DNA from: Isoetes taiwanensis
Taxonomy: Eukaryota; Streptophyta; Lycopodiopsida; Isoetales; Isoetaceae
Assembly (NCBI GenBank): GCA_021234155.1
Contig: JAJEKV010000046.1
Coordinates: 1,602,298-1,666,297 of the forward strand
Reading direction: 5' to 3'
DNA length: 64,000 nt
Of the stretch, positions 41,175 through 51,770 are shown in pieces. The first letter of the stretch is position 1; every line of letters begins with the position of its first letter. The notes beneath the pieces are model-generated. The model had not been told where the DNA came from, did no database searches, and worked only from the letters and a program-made list of their open reading frames with translations. The position numbers and the translations under genes are program-made.

Positions 41175-41179
41175 AAGGG

Positions 41180-41753
41180 AATCGACAACTCATGCAGCCG
41201 ATTTAGCATCCACCTGCATCTGCCTCCACCTCCAATCCAGAACTCAGAAGAAACAATTCCCCTTTCTCACTTATCATAGACTTAAGTTGCCACCAGAACA
41301 TCCACACTGCCATGGTAGATCTTGATCTCACATTTACAACACTAGATATTATTGCTTCAATGGTCACCTAATTCATATGAACTATTAGAATACAAACATC
41401 TGAATATCGATCAAAAACTTAAACCATTAGTTAACTCCTTCTTTTATTATCTACTGCAGGATCGATCTGTTGACTCAATCCTTGCAGGTTTACAAACCTT
41501 AATAGTGTATAGGTTCGTCAGTTATGGTGCCGACCTGGCTGAGTCCGGCGGTTAAGCCATAATCGAGATTTGAATTTAGACTTGGCTCCACTTTATTTGT
41601 CCAGCACATTTTACACTAATGTAGAAACATTTAGGGTCCTAATACTATGGCTTATCTTAACCATTAAAAACCGACCATTGAACCATAACCATTGAGGTAA
41701 TAATTAGAATAATACCACAATGATATTATCACAATGATCTGACATATTCAACA
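41180..41753 (-). repeat. Copia-2 3' LTR, partial
   Basis: On the minus strand a purine-rich GAAGAGGGAA is followed by TGTTGAATATGTCAG, a typical copia LTR start. The LTR is interrupted by the short element at 41179. Its far end would lie left of 37947 and was not identified. Confidence 0.6.
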
Positions 41754-42109
41754 TTCCCTCTTCAGATCATTGTTCTGCTGTAGCCAGATGTGATTCAATC
41801 AATTTATTGAAACATGGTCTTCTTGTATAAAAGAGATTCTTCTGATTCAATGACTCTGAACCTTTAATATAAATTCCCTCTTCAACCATATCCACTGTTC
41901 ATGTTCTCTGCATGTATATATCAGACAGACATGTGTTTCAGCTTCATAATAACCAACTTTCCCTTAGCAATATCTGTGCTGATCTGACAGATCCAGATTC
42001 CTTTCCTAGTGTTCCAGTAGAGCTCAACATCTTCTACTGGATTGTGACACCAAGTATTTGTTTGAATTTATCAAACTTGACTTATGTCAATGCCTTTGTA
42101 AAAATGTCT

Positions 42110-43776
42110 TGTGACGTCCCCTACTCGTGTACGGTGCACTCACCGTATACAAACAGGAGTTCATCCCCCATACCAGCTCCATGCCGATACAGGGCCCTCC
42201 ACATGACACTGCAACCGTGACGGGTTCCAGTGGGAAGAGTGAAGGGGTCATTTTACCCCGTCTCCCTCAGGGTCTACCTAGCTGCGGAAGCGTAAACATA
42301 CATGTCAGTATACAACATAAGCACATATCCACCTCGAAGGGTGGTCCATCACATCTGCATAAACGAGGTGAGCACAATACATATGGGGAGTTCTACCCAA
42401 GGCCCGGACTCAAGGGAATGACCGGCTTGGGTCTCCGTGAGATCATTGCGCATGTAATTCATGGCAATGGATTTGGGCTGGCATAAGAACATGGCATAGG
42501 GTTGTCCACTCCATCCGCCCCTCCACGTGCACACTTTGCGAGTAGGGTCAAAAGTGTCGGGACTGGATCAGAGTTCCCGGATGCATAGCCAAAAGGGCTA
42601 TTCACGGGTTTCATCCTCCCGGTTCCTGATGGGGCGGGGAGGGATTCACTCCCTCGAGAGATCTACACATTTGACTCAAGGTGACTAGAGGGCCCTTTGC
42701 CGTATTCTCGATTGAACCACCGGAAAGTGTACACCACTTCACGGGTGTCGAGTCCATGCCTCACCCGCACTCAGTGGTGAGCCATTAGACCTAGTCACAA
42801 TGATCCCTGGTAGGCCTTACACACCAGAGGGATTGTTCAAGAGTCAGGACATGAACCTCCTTCTTAGCCAGTCTCGCCCCTTCACCCACAAACGTGTGTG
42901 GTTCTTGTACACCTGAGGCCGAATCTATAGTGTGCTAGAGAGGCTACTCTAGGAGCATCTACTACCAAGCTTTAGGTCTCTACCCCCCTTCCCGATACAA
43001 GGAGTTCATAGAGATACATCATCCACATACATCACAGAAGAACTAAAGAACTATATCTAATCTACATCATAGAGTTAGGTTCTTTAGTTAGAGGCTGGTA
43101 TCTAGAGATCTAGAAGGCTGCTATGGGCAATTTAATAGGCTAAACCCACGATTCTATGGTGAAATAGGGTTTAGACTATCTAATTGGCCAAATACCTGAT
43201 CCTTGAGTGGCTCCTCCTGACTTGAGCTCGACCATCCTGCTGCAACGCTCGAATCAAGGGAAACTAATGGTGCAATTCTCTCAGGCAGAGTCTGGGATGC
43301 GGTTTTGGCTGTTGAGGCAGCCAAAACAGAGTTCTAAAACCCTAGAAACGAAAATTGGGCAAGTTAGGGTTTCTCTCCTTTAATAGACAAGGGGTTGGCT
43401 AGGGTTTCCAATTATCCCCTTTAGGCATGTGGGATAATTGGGAATGGGCCCACTTGCCTTTAATGGCTAGGTGGCAAAATGTGCCCACATGGAAATGTGT
43501 GCCCACATTAATGTGTACATTGGAAAATGTGCACATTAATTGCACCTATGGGTGTGGCCCACTTGGCATTAAGTGGCCATATGGGAAAATGTGCACCTAT
43601 GTGAATGTGCACATTGTTTAATGTGCACATTAATAAATGCACACTCCTTGCACGTTGCCCCCTAGGGCTACTAGCCTAGCTACACGTTGGCGTACACGTC
43701 GGTTGGAGTGGCGTGTACGCGTGACGAGGCAGTACAGTATACGTCCTGGGACCATATACTGTCCTGGAACGTCACA
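42110..43776. mobile_element. Solo LTR, 1667 bp
   Basis: It starts TGTGACGTCCCC and ends GGAACGTCACA. It is flanked by TGTCT at 42105-42109 and 43777-43781 and interrupts the copia-2 frame after the STQEQT motif. No primer site, polypurine tract or coding frame lies inside. It is therefore most simply a solo LTR left by LTR-LTR recombination. Confidence 0.82.
43510..43631. repeat. AATGTGCACATT palindrome cluster
   Basis: Perfect 12-base palindromes at 43526-43537, 43604-43615 and 43620-43631, plus AATGTGTACATT at 43510-43521, in the solo LTR. Possibly transcription-factor sites of the LTR. Confidence 0.8.
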
Positions 43777-44914
43777 TGTCTGCTCTTGTGTGCTAACATA
43801 TTCCACTGCAATATCTTTTGAGCCACCATTTCTCTTATAAAATGCATGCTAAGTTCAATGTGCTTAGTTCTTTGGTGAAGAACTGGATTTCTAGTGATAG
43901 CAATGCAGCTTTGGCTGTCACACAGTAATATAATTTGATCTCTTTGCATAATTCCAAGCTCATTTAATATCCTCCTGGCCCATATGATCTCCTTGGCTGC
44001 AAGTGTGGTGGCAGCATATTCTGCCTCAGCTGTAGATATGGCAATACTTGTTTGCTTCTTGGATTTCCATGCAACTGACCCTCCTCCAAGTAAGAGTGAA
44101 AATCCAGATGTTGATTTCCTGCAGTCTAAATCAGATGCCCAGTCTGCATCACAATATTCCATGAGTGTCATATTATTATTAGAATAACAAATACCCTGTT
44201 CTTGAGTTCCTTTAAGGAACCTTAACACTCCCTTTGCTGCCATCCAATGCATCTTCCCTGGATTGTTTGAGTATCTACTTAGCAGGCTTACAGAATAAGC
44301 AATGTCAGGCCGTGTGCAGTTAGATACATAGAGCAAGCATCCAATCAATTCCCTGAAAGGAGTGCCTTCCATTTCTTCAGATTCTTTTATTGTTTTAGGA
44401 CACATACCCTCTGAGATCTTATGCCCTGGAACTAATGGTGTATTCACTGATTTACAAGATTCCATACCAAACCTTTTCAGCATGCCTTGTATATTTGAAG
44501 TTTGAGTAAGAGACAACTTCATATTACCTCGATCTCTGTGTACTTCAATTCCTAAGAATTTTTGCAGTTCTCCTAAGTCTGTCATTTTAAATCTGTCTTT
44601 AAGTACTGTTTTGCATTTATTCAAGCAAGTCATAGAATTAGCAATCATAATGCAGTCATCTACATATAATGCAATAATACAAAATTCATCTCCTTGTCTT
44701 AAAACATAAATATTTCCATCAGTCTGCAGCTTTGAGAACTCCTTTTCTCTGAGATATTCATCCATGCAAATATACCACTGCCTAGGGGCTTGTTTTAAGC
44801 CATACACTACTTTATTCAACCTCCATACCATGTCATTCCCTGCTTCAAACCCTTTTGGTGGCTTCATGAAGATTTCTTCATCTAGCTTGGCATTTAAAAA
44901 AGCAGTACTTACAA
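43777..44914 (-). pseudogene. Copia-2 reverse transcriptase and RNase H
   Basis: A 395-codon frame opens FMKPPKGFEAGNDMVWRLNK and continues YGLKQAPRQWY. The catalytic YVDD is at 44655-44666. MTDLGELQKFLGIEV, TRPDIAYSVSLLSRYSNNPG, YCDADWASDLDCRKSTSG and STAEAEYAAT follow, then KHIELSMHFIRE. All RT and RNase H landmarks are present. The frame remains open to the solo LTR junction, so this element is younger than copia-1. Confidence 0.93.
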
Positions 44915-45394
44915 GTGTGATGATTAACTATCAGGTCTGGAGCGTGTGATTTGGTTTCGTCCAAATCATCGTGGCCTTTTCGGTTAGGCTGCACGGCTAC
45001 CACTCCAGAGGTAGTGGGTTCGAGTCCCGTCTAGACCCTTAAATGTGACAGTATGATTTGGACAACTCATGCCCTAGTGGTGTGGGCAACTCGTAATAGG
45101 GTTGGGGGTCCAGATGGTTGTCATCACACTCCTCGGTGTTCATCCCTTGCGGTCGAGTTGGTCCGGCCCCAATTCCCCGGTTGCAAGCCTTCCCATCCGG
45201 GACCCCCAACCCTACACAATTGCCCACACCACTAGGGCATGAGTTGTCCAAATCATACTGTCACATTTAAGGGTCTAGACGGGACTCGAACCCACTACCT
45301 CTGGAGTGGTAGCCGTGCAGCCTAACCGAAAAGGCCACGATGATTTGGACGAAACCAAATCACACGCTCCAGACCTGATAGTTAATCATCACAC
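44915..45394. mobile_element. Palindromic foldback element with tRNA-like arms
   Basis: Arms 44915 to about 45117 and about 45193 to 45394 are near-perfect inverted copies around a loop of about 75 bases. Each arm has a tRNA-like stretch with A-box-like GGTTAGGCTG and a perfect B box (GGGTTCGAGTCCC), near 44980-45032 and inverted near 45277-45329. It interrupts copia-2 RT between YHMD and VSTAFLN. No clear target duplication was found. Confidence 0.85.
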
Positions 45395-46018
45395 TATCCA
45401 TATGATATATTTCCAGATTTCTAGCATTGACAAAGGCAAGTAGCATGCGTATGCTGTATAATTTGACTATTGGTGAGAATGTCTCGTCATAATCGAGCCC
45501 TTTCTTTTGTGAAAAGCCCTTGGCTACCAGCCTGGCTTTATACTTTTGCCCTTTCCCATCTGAATCAGACTTGAGCTTATAAATCCACTTATTTTCTACA
45601 ATGTTTTTTCTTGAGGTTTCTTAATAATTTCATAAGTGCATGTTCTTTCAAAGGCATTCATCTCTTCTTTCATGGCTTTCTGCCATTCCCTTGAGTCTAC
45701 TGCATTTATTGCTTCCTCATAGCTAGTAGGCACATTAGGTTCTAGTATTGCCATAATATTGTCGAGTTCAATTTCATTTCTGAGTCTTTTGCTTTTTCCT
45801 TCTTCTCCTCTTCCAAACAATTCAGGTTCAATGTTTAGATCAGCCTTGAGTGTTTTTCTTCTTCTTTTCTCCATAGGTCTGTTCTCATGCTCTATACCCT
45901 CTTCATGGCTGTCTAATTTATTATCAGAATCTGTATCTTCCACATGTTCCTCTGATTTTTCTGCTGGTTGTTTGTGACTATCTTCATCATCAGAACTGTC
46001 ATAGTTCAAATCAGCCAA
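45395..46018 (-). pseudogene. Copia-2 integrase-RT linker and RT N-terminus
   Basis: The frame opens MADLNYDSSDDEDSHKQPAE, an acidic linker, and continues to VPTSYEEAINAVDSREWQKA and MKEEMNAFERTCTYEI, the standard start of copia RT. A stop near 45596 precedes KWIYKLKSDSDGKGQKYKAR, GLDYDETFSPIV and NLEIYHMD. Confidence 0.85.
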
Positions 46019-46600
46019 TTTCTTCTCATCATCACTATTTTACATATCAGTAGGCTAATCCTAGGCATAGAGCCTCTGCAATCAAAGTTGTTGTCACTTG
46101 ACGATTTGTTGGGGTCCAGGCTGCTGCGTTGAAGACATCTTCAAGAACAATAGGTGGTATTGATGCAGATGAAGAAGAACCTTCTGATGGTGATGCAAGT
46201 CCAAACTAAAGAGGACTGCCACCATTTGCAACAGTACATTGATGTTTGCTTCATTAGCAAACTCTGGAATGGAGGCATCCTAGAATATGTTAAAATGACA
46301 CACTACAAGTAGCAGATCAATCCCACGCTGACATGAGGTCCACAACCCTACTTGCATACACATCTGACCATGAAGAAGCACAGACTGATAACTCGTTCAA
46401 AGGGGATACATCGCCTCTGATTGAGATAGGCAGATAGACCCGAGAGGCGCGGGAGGACAATATTTATCAATGTTGCCAGCATGGAGCGATTGAGAATGAA
46501 TGCCGCCTCCTTCAGAAGTATCACGCATACGACTTTCAAGAGATCATGGATACATGCACTCAGCTATATCCACTGATGTGGCACTGAATTGTACCATAAT
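46019..46600. other. Unassigned, weakly coding-like minus-strand DNA
   Basis: Minus-strand frames such as MKVVCVILLKEAAFILNRSM (46348-46539) and ASIPPIVLEDVFNAAAW near 46130-46180 are protein-like but unrecognised. They may be gene fragments. The copia-2 sequence does not obviously extend here. Confidence 0.3.
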
Positions 46601-46965
46601 ATATCTTTTTTTTTTTTTTATTGAAGGCTATATCTTATCTTAATATGTATATAGAAACTCATGGGGGTGGTCGTAAAATAGCACATTACATATAAAGTTT
46701 TGATCTTGGCCCTTGGATAAAAAGTTGATGAGGTGGCATAGCTTAAGCCCTTGGATTTTGATGGGGGCATGCATGAGTCATGCATGGGGGCATACACACC
46801 ATCTATGAACCGTAGGATCAAAGGGGAAGGCAAAATCCTAGCCCTTGATTTTTATAGGGAAGGTGCAAGGAAGGTGCCAAAAAGTGAATTTGGTGTAGTA
46901 GATTCTAACCGTTAGATCAAAAGGTGAGCATAAATCCTAGCCATTAACTTTTTAATATTAAATTA
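46601..46965. repeat. Repeated CCTAGCCCTTGGATTT-like motifs
   Basis: At least four degenerate copies of a gatcaaaag...aatcctagccctt-type motif after a T14 run at about 46607-46620. This resembles noncoding plant MITE or LTR debris. Confidence 0.45.
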
Positions 46966-47078
46966 GTTTTTTTTTTTTAAAGAGGTGAGGTGGCACCCTC
47001 ATTAATAAAAAAAAGTATTGAGGTGGCAAAGCATTTATTAGTGGACATTCTAGGAAGCTTCCTTTTGTTTAATTGCCT

Positions 47079-48399
47079 TCAAAACCATGTAGCTTGCGGT
47101 AGAGGGGTCGGATGAAGGTGGGCGAAACCTCTTACAGTTGGTTGCCAGGCCTTTGTGCCATAACTGCCACATGAAAGCCTTGATTTTTGGATGAATCGGG
47201 CTACTCCACATGAATTCCAAATTCTTTCTGGCTGTGCCCGGGGCAACCCCCCGATCTCTTGTTGACTCATTAAGAATCTGTAGGCCAGCCTGACCGTGTA
47301 ACCAGTTTTACCTTTATGATTCCATGGGTTTGGGGAATGAGACCGTCTGCCCTGCATGACGATGTTAATAATAGCTTCATAAAGCAATTTCGTTTGATTA
47401 TTCTCCCCAGCAAGGATAGAATTCTGGAAATGGATAATGCCATCGTCATCAAAAAGATCCCTGATTAGAATTATCCCTTTTTGCTTCCATACTTTGGCTT
47501 GCTCTGGAAAGTGGCAAGCAAGGCATAAGTTGGGATTATCAAGGATTAAGGCTGGGTTCCAGAAGATGGATTGCTCCATTGAAAGACCTTTTTCCCAAGA
47601 GTACATCTGTCTAACCTCGATCCAAGCTTTGATCCATTTCTTGATTATGCCTAGGGTAGCAGCAGGGACTGAGAAGGGGAAAAAGATAGAATGAGGCAAT
47701 TCCATTTTGAGGATCCTCCATCCATATGGGTGACATTTGTTGATGTAGTGTCTGATCAGGATGGAGATAGGATGCTTGATCTTATCATAGCAAGCCCTGT
47801 GAAAATATTTCGCAGCTAATGCCAAGCCCTGTTTTCTGATGTTCATGGTACCTAGACCACCTTCTTTTTTGCAATTTTTTGGGTTTACAGCATTCCTCTA
47901 TAGAGATCGAGTGCCAGCATCTCCTGTTTTGACCACATGCAATAAACCTGCCAATAATGCTTTGAAGTTTGTTAGTGACTTTTTTAGGTGCCAGAATGAC
48001 CGAGGATTGATAAACCTGTGAAGAGGAGATCACAAAGTTGGCAATTATGGCTCTACCATTTTTAGAAAGATACTTGGAGTTCAGGGAGTCAACCTTTTTA
48101 TAGAATTTCTCAATGATATCATGCCACATATCAGAAGCATTACTTCTAATGGCAAAAGGGATCCCTAAAATTTTAGATTTAGTGCACGGGGTATAATACT
48201 TACAACCAAAAAGGTCGGCTGCTTGAGTACCTTTGTCAATCTCCCTAGATTGAATGGCAGATTTAAGAGGATTGATTCTGCACCCCGATGCTTGACCAAA
48301 GTCTTGAAGGATCAGCTGAGTGTTGATGATTGAATTGTGATCCATTGAGATTAAAATGAAAGTGTCGTCAGCAAAGTGACCATTAAGAATTTGGTCCAC
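47079..48399 (-). pseudogene. LINE A reverse transcriptase C-terminal half
   Basis: Follows the RT after a TAG at 48400-48402. It shows the catalytic FADD (HFADDTFILIS, with F in place of Y), FGQASGCRINPLKS, ILGIPF and the thumb-connector region. A frameshift near 47820 leads to the segment with NLCLACHFPEQ and RSHSPNPWNHKGKTGY. The usual zf-RVT cysteine cluster is only partly visible. Confidence 0.85.
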
Positions 48400-49692
48400 C
48401 TAGGGGTTGTCTGGAAGCTGAAGACCCGTAATGGACTTATTGTGCTTGGCAGCTTCCAATCTGCTATACAAAGCCTCCATAACAATTAAAAAGAGAAAGG
48501 GAGCAAGAGGACAACCTTGTTTGACTCCTCTTTGTATTGAGAAGAAGGGGCTGCACTCACCATTAATAAGAACTGCAGATCTAGAATTGCTAAGAATAGC
48601 TTTGAACATACCAATGCTTTCCTCATTAAAGCCCAGTGCCCTGCAACTTTTGAAAAGGAAATTCCAACTAACCGTGTCGAAGGCTTTTGTAATGTCTAAT
48701 TTGAGGAGAGCTATATCTTGCTTGGAGTCTTTAGCCCATTGCAGCCCTAAAATAGCAGTAACCACATTATCGAGGATAAACCTGTCCTTGAGATAAGCTG
48801 GTTGAGTGCTGCTGATAACAGAGTCCAAAACTTTCTTGAGCCTGGCAGCTATAGCACCTGCAATTATCTTGTAGATGACATTAGTTAGAGAAATAGGCCT
48901 ATAATCAGCAAAGGAAATAGGGGAATCAATTTTGGGGATAAGAGTGATAAGGCTAGTATTGATTCTGGCATCCAAGCGCTTACAAATCCTGAATTCATTG
49001 GCAAGCTTGGTGACACCTTCACTTAGGATAGGCCAAGCCTTCTTAAAAAATTCGGCAGGCAGGCCATCAGGTCCCGGGGTCTTTCCATTGTCCATACCTG
49101 AGACAACTTCCTTAAGCTCATTTTCGGTGAAGGGGGAAGAAATCATGTCGTTCTGATTGCTGCTAACTTTGCTACTAATGTTAATAAAGGTGTCCATCAT
49201 ATCATCCGAGCAATCTGTATTGGTTCCCATGATATTAGTGAAGTGATCAACATCAGCCTTCTTAAGATCATGATCTCCTGAGATGAGGACACCTCCCACC
49301 TTAACTTCATATATCTGATTCCTTTTAAGCCTGGTCTTAGCTTTAATAAAGAAATATTTGGAGTTGCATCTCTCATCTTCTTTGAGCTCCTTAATTTTAG
49401 CTTTCATTTTCCAGCCCTTTGCAATGTCAATTTCTTCTTTTTCTATCTGAATCTTGATTTCATCTTGCTGATCAGTAGAAGCAGTGCTGAGCCTGTGCCT
49501 TAGGTGAGCAAGATTAGCTTGCTTTTGATAGTGGATCTCCTTTCCCCATTCTTTCAACCAACTCTTGATGTGCTTAGCCAGGTTGATCCACCACCACATC
49601 CATCCATGGTCCCCAACTGGTTTGGGATGGCAATTGGATATATCTTGAAGCTTGGTTAGGAAATCCTCATGATCTAAAAGGCTGACATTCAA
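48400..49692 (-). pseudogene. LINE A reverse transcriptase N-terminal half
   Basis: A 430-codon frame with the L1 landmarks GKTPGPDGLPAEFFKKAWP, LITLIPKIDSPISFADYRPI, SLTNVIYKIIA, LLKLDITKAFDTVSWNFL (first Asp) and RGVKQGCPLAPFLF. It ends at TAG (48400-48402) just before the FADD box. Codons on both sides stay in the same frame, so this is a single-base nonsense change. Confidence 0.92.
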
Positions 49693-49898
49693 CTTAAAAA
49701 AAGATTTCCTGTTATTGTGATTACCTGTACCAATCAGAGTGATCAGCTGTGGGTAGTGATCAGAGAGGGTGTAGCCTGTCAGATTATCAACCCTACTGCC
49801 ATTAGTCCAAATATTTTCACTCAGGTAAAATCTGTCGTGCAGGCAGCAAATGGGGTCAGCTCTGTGATCTGAGCAACTAAAAGAGTTGGGTTTAGTTC

Positions 49899-50056
49899 TG
49901 TGACGTTCCTAACCGACATGCCCTTAACCAACTGGGCAAAACCGTCTAGACGTTTATGAGTAATCGCTTCTACCCATTTATGCCGGTGTCTCGGGAACGC
50001 CCCACAGGCACATTCAAGGTTCGAATACTCGAGCGGTCTACCATGGGCCCGTTACA
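49899..50056. mobile_element. 158 bp mini-LTR insertion
   Basis: TGTGACG...CGTTACA flanked by AGTTC at 49894-49898 and 50057-50061. TG...CA ends and a 5 bp duplication point to a solo LTR of a very small (TRIM/SMART-type) element. A TTGGTTAAGGGC stretch and a GGTTCGAATAC stretch are tRNA-like but in opposite orientations. Confidence 0.7.
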
Positions 50057-50450
50057 AGTTCTGGCAAGCATAAGGTTGTGATCAGAAAGGAGATTGGCCC
50101 AGGCACACATCTCTTGAGGCAAGAGAGCCTTGAAGTTCCTATTCTTCATAAAGCTGTCAGTAACCATATTGAAATCCCCTCCTAGGATCAGATCATCAAT
50201 AGCTAGGTTAGCTAAGCTAGAATTGATTTTGTTCCAGACTATGATAAGAATAAACATTAACTAAAGCAATTTTACCAGACCCTAGCCTGCCCACCAAGAT
50301 ATGCCATCCACCATTGTTGTCATGTGTCATGTATCATATGATTTATTTCTAGATCAATTCTCTGATTCCAGGCTATAGCGATACCTGCAGAAGAGTCGTT
50401 AGCACTAATAGACCAAATTCTAAAATTAGGAGGAAGAGCTCTAGACATTA

Positions 50451-50995
50451 GAGGTAATTTGAGATCTCATTTTGTCCCATTAAGGGATGCTTAAAAAGCC
50501 ACATCAGCTTTTTAAACTGTCCAATAAGAGAAGAGATCCAGTGTATTTTATTCCAGTATTATGTGGCAGCAGTAATTAATGCAGTTCTAACTAACTTTTG
50601 CAGTGTCATTTTTCTACTATAACTTTTGATCAAAAACTCCGATTCGAACACTATTTGTGGCAATGGATTCGTCTCCTCAAGATCTTTCTAATGACAATCC
50701 ATTGTTATATCTTTTGGGATGTAAATATATAAGAAAAGAACAAAAAACCATATTTTTTAAGGTTAACACATATAGCTTGTATTGAAATACATCATAACCA
50801 TATATCACTTGAAAGATCTTTTCATTCTGCATCTAATGCAACAAACGCCGCAGCATTTTCATGAGTAGATCAAAAGTTATAGGGAAAAAACTACAGCAAT
50901 AAAGTTGTTAATGCTGCATTAATTGCAGTTTGATGTAGAGTAGTCATTCTATTGGAGGATTCTTATGGGGACAAAAGGAGATCTCAAATTACCTC
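50451..50995. mobile_element. MITE, 545 bp, TA target
   Basis: Terminal inverted repeats of 28 bases with one mismatch (GAGGTAATTTGAGATCTC...), flanked by TA at 50449-50450 and 50996-50997. Inner sequence is also loosely inverted. The TA duplication suggests a Tc1/mariner-type (Stowaway-like) origin. It splits the LINE A endonuclease. Confidence 0.82.
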
Positions 50996-51155
50996 TAATG
51001 GATAATAATACTATGGTTGGGGTCATGAATCTTATGCTCCTGAATAAATAAGATATTGGGGTTAAGGGAGGAAAGACAGACCTTCAAACGCTCCCTTTTG
51101 ATAAGGTTATTAATTCCCTAGAGATTCCAGGTCACAATCCTTAAAGAATTAGACA

Positions 51156-51644
51156 TTAACATTTATACAAACCTTTAGCCATCCTAGAGTGGATGGCAGA
51201 ATTTCTGGGGCTAACTCTGACAGGTCCCACATAGGACTTTTTCTGCCCTCTACCTCTTCTTTTGGATGTGATCTGCTTCCAGCCTTCTTCATTACAAGAT
51301 TGTAAGAATTCATTCCCAGAATTATAGCTCTCAGATTCAACCTCAGATTGGTTATCATCTTTGAGGGGGAAGAAGAGAGTCATAATGCCTGTTTTGAATT
51401 TGACCTCCATATTGACATTTCTAAGAAGAAAATTCCAATTATTGTCAAAATATATAGAGTTAGGATCGGTATTAAGGATGTACTCCTTGTTATCATCAGT
51501 AGAAGCTCGAGTGACGATCTCATTGGTAATTTTGCTGCTTTTTTCTGCCCCGTCAACATTATCTAAATTAATGTCCAATTTTGTATATTTTCCCCCTTCT
51601 TCCTCATACAAGTATTCTTGGTGTAACAAAAGAAAAGGTGTCAA
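51156..51644 (-). pseudogene. LINE A ORF1 C-terminal fragment
   Basis: A 162-codon frame with an acidic-to-basic gradient, ending CNEEGWKQITSKRRGRGQKK and VSPRNSAIHSRM. The GW-x-x-V/I tail followed by a basic region is typical of plant L1 ORF1. The zinc knuckle and RRM parts are missing. It is directly upstream of the endonuclease start. Confidence 0.6.
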
Positions 51645-51770
51645 AGGACTTATTGTCTGCTTGACAGATTTTATCTCTGGAATTCAGATCTGGAAGAATG
51701 GGATAACCTAATCACATCTTGTGATGTTGGAAATTCTATTCCTGACCATTTTCCTCAATTCTTAGGGAAT

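Larger units (their letters stand above)
41180..46018 (-). mobile_element. Copia-2 element, 5' truncated, with nested insertions
   Basis: Minus-strand pol from the integrase-RT linker to RNase H, followed by a polypurine tract and part of the 3' LTR. A solo LTR (42110-43776) and a palindromic element (44915-45394) interrupt it. Gag, protease and integrase are not found to the right. Confidence 0.85.
49693..51155 (-). pseudogene. LINE A endonuclease, interrupted
   Basis: From the right: RIVTWNL-stop-GINNLIKRERL and ILFIQEHKI (L1 AP-endonuclease start), then the MITE, then IWSISANDSSAGIAIAWNQR. LILGGDFNMV holds the catalytic D-x-N. Next comes the mini-LTR, then a segment ending SDHYPQ, the final catalytic D-H. 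Stops and shifts are frequent. Confidence 0.8.
46966..51650 (-). mobile_element. L1-like LINE A
   Basis: Minus-strand ORF1 fragment, endonuclease, RT and C-terminal domain, ending in a T14 run on the plus strand (46966-46979), that is, a poly-A tail. A MITE (50451-50995) and a 158-base mini-LTR (49899-50056) are inserted in the endonuclease region. Its 5' end meets LINE B head to head near 51650. Confidence 0.88.

Noticed and set aside
44980-45032. Functional tRNA gene in the palindrome arm
   Set aside because: The B box is perfect and the CTACC/GGTAG arm pairs, but the anticodon loop is one base too long and there is no convincing acceptor stem.
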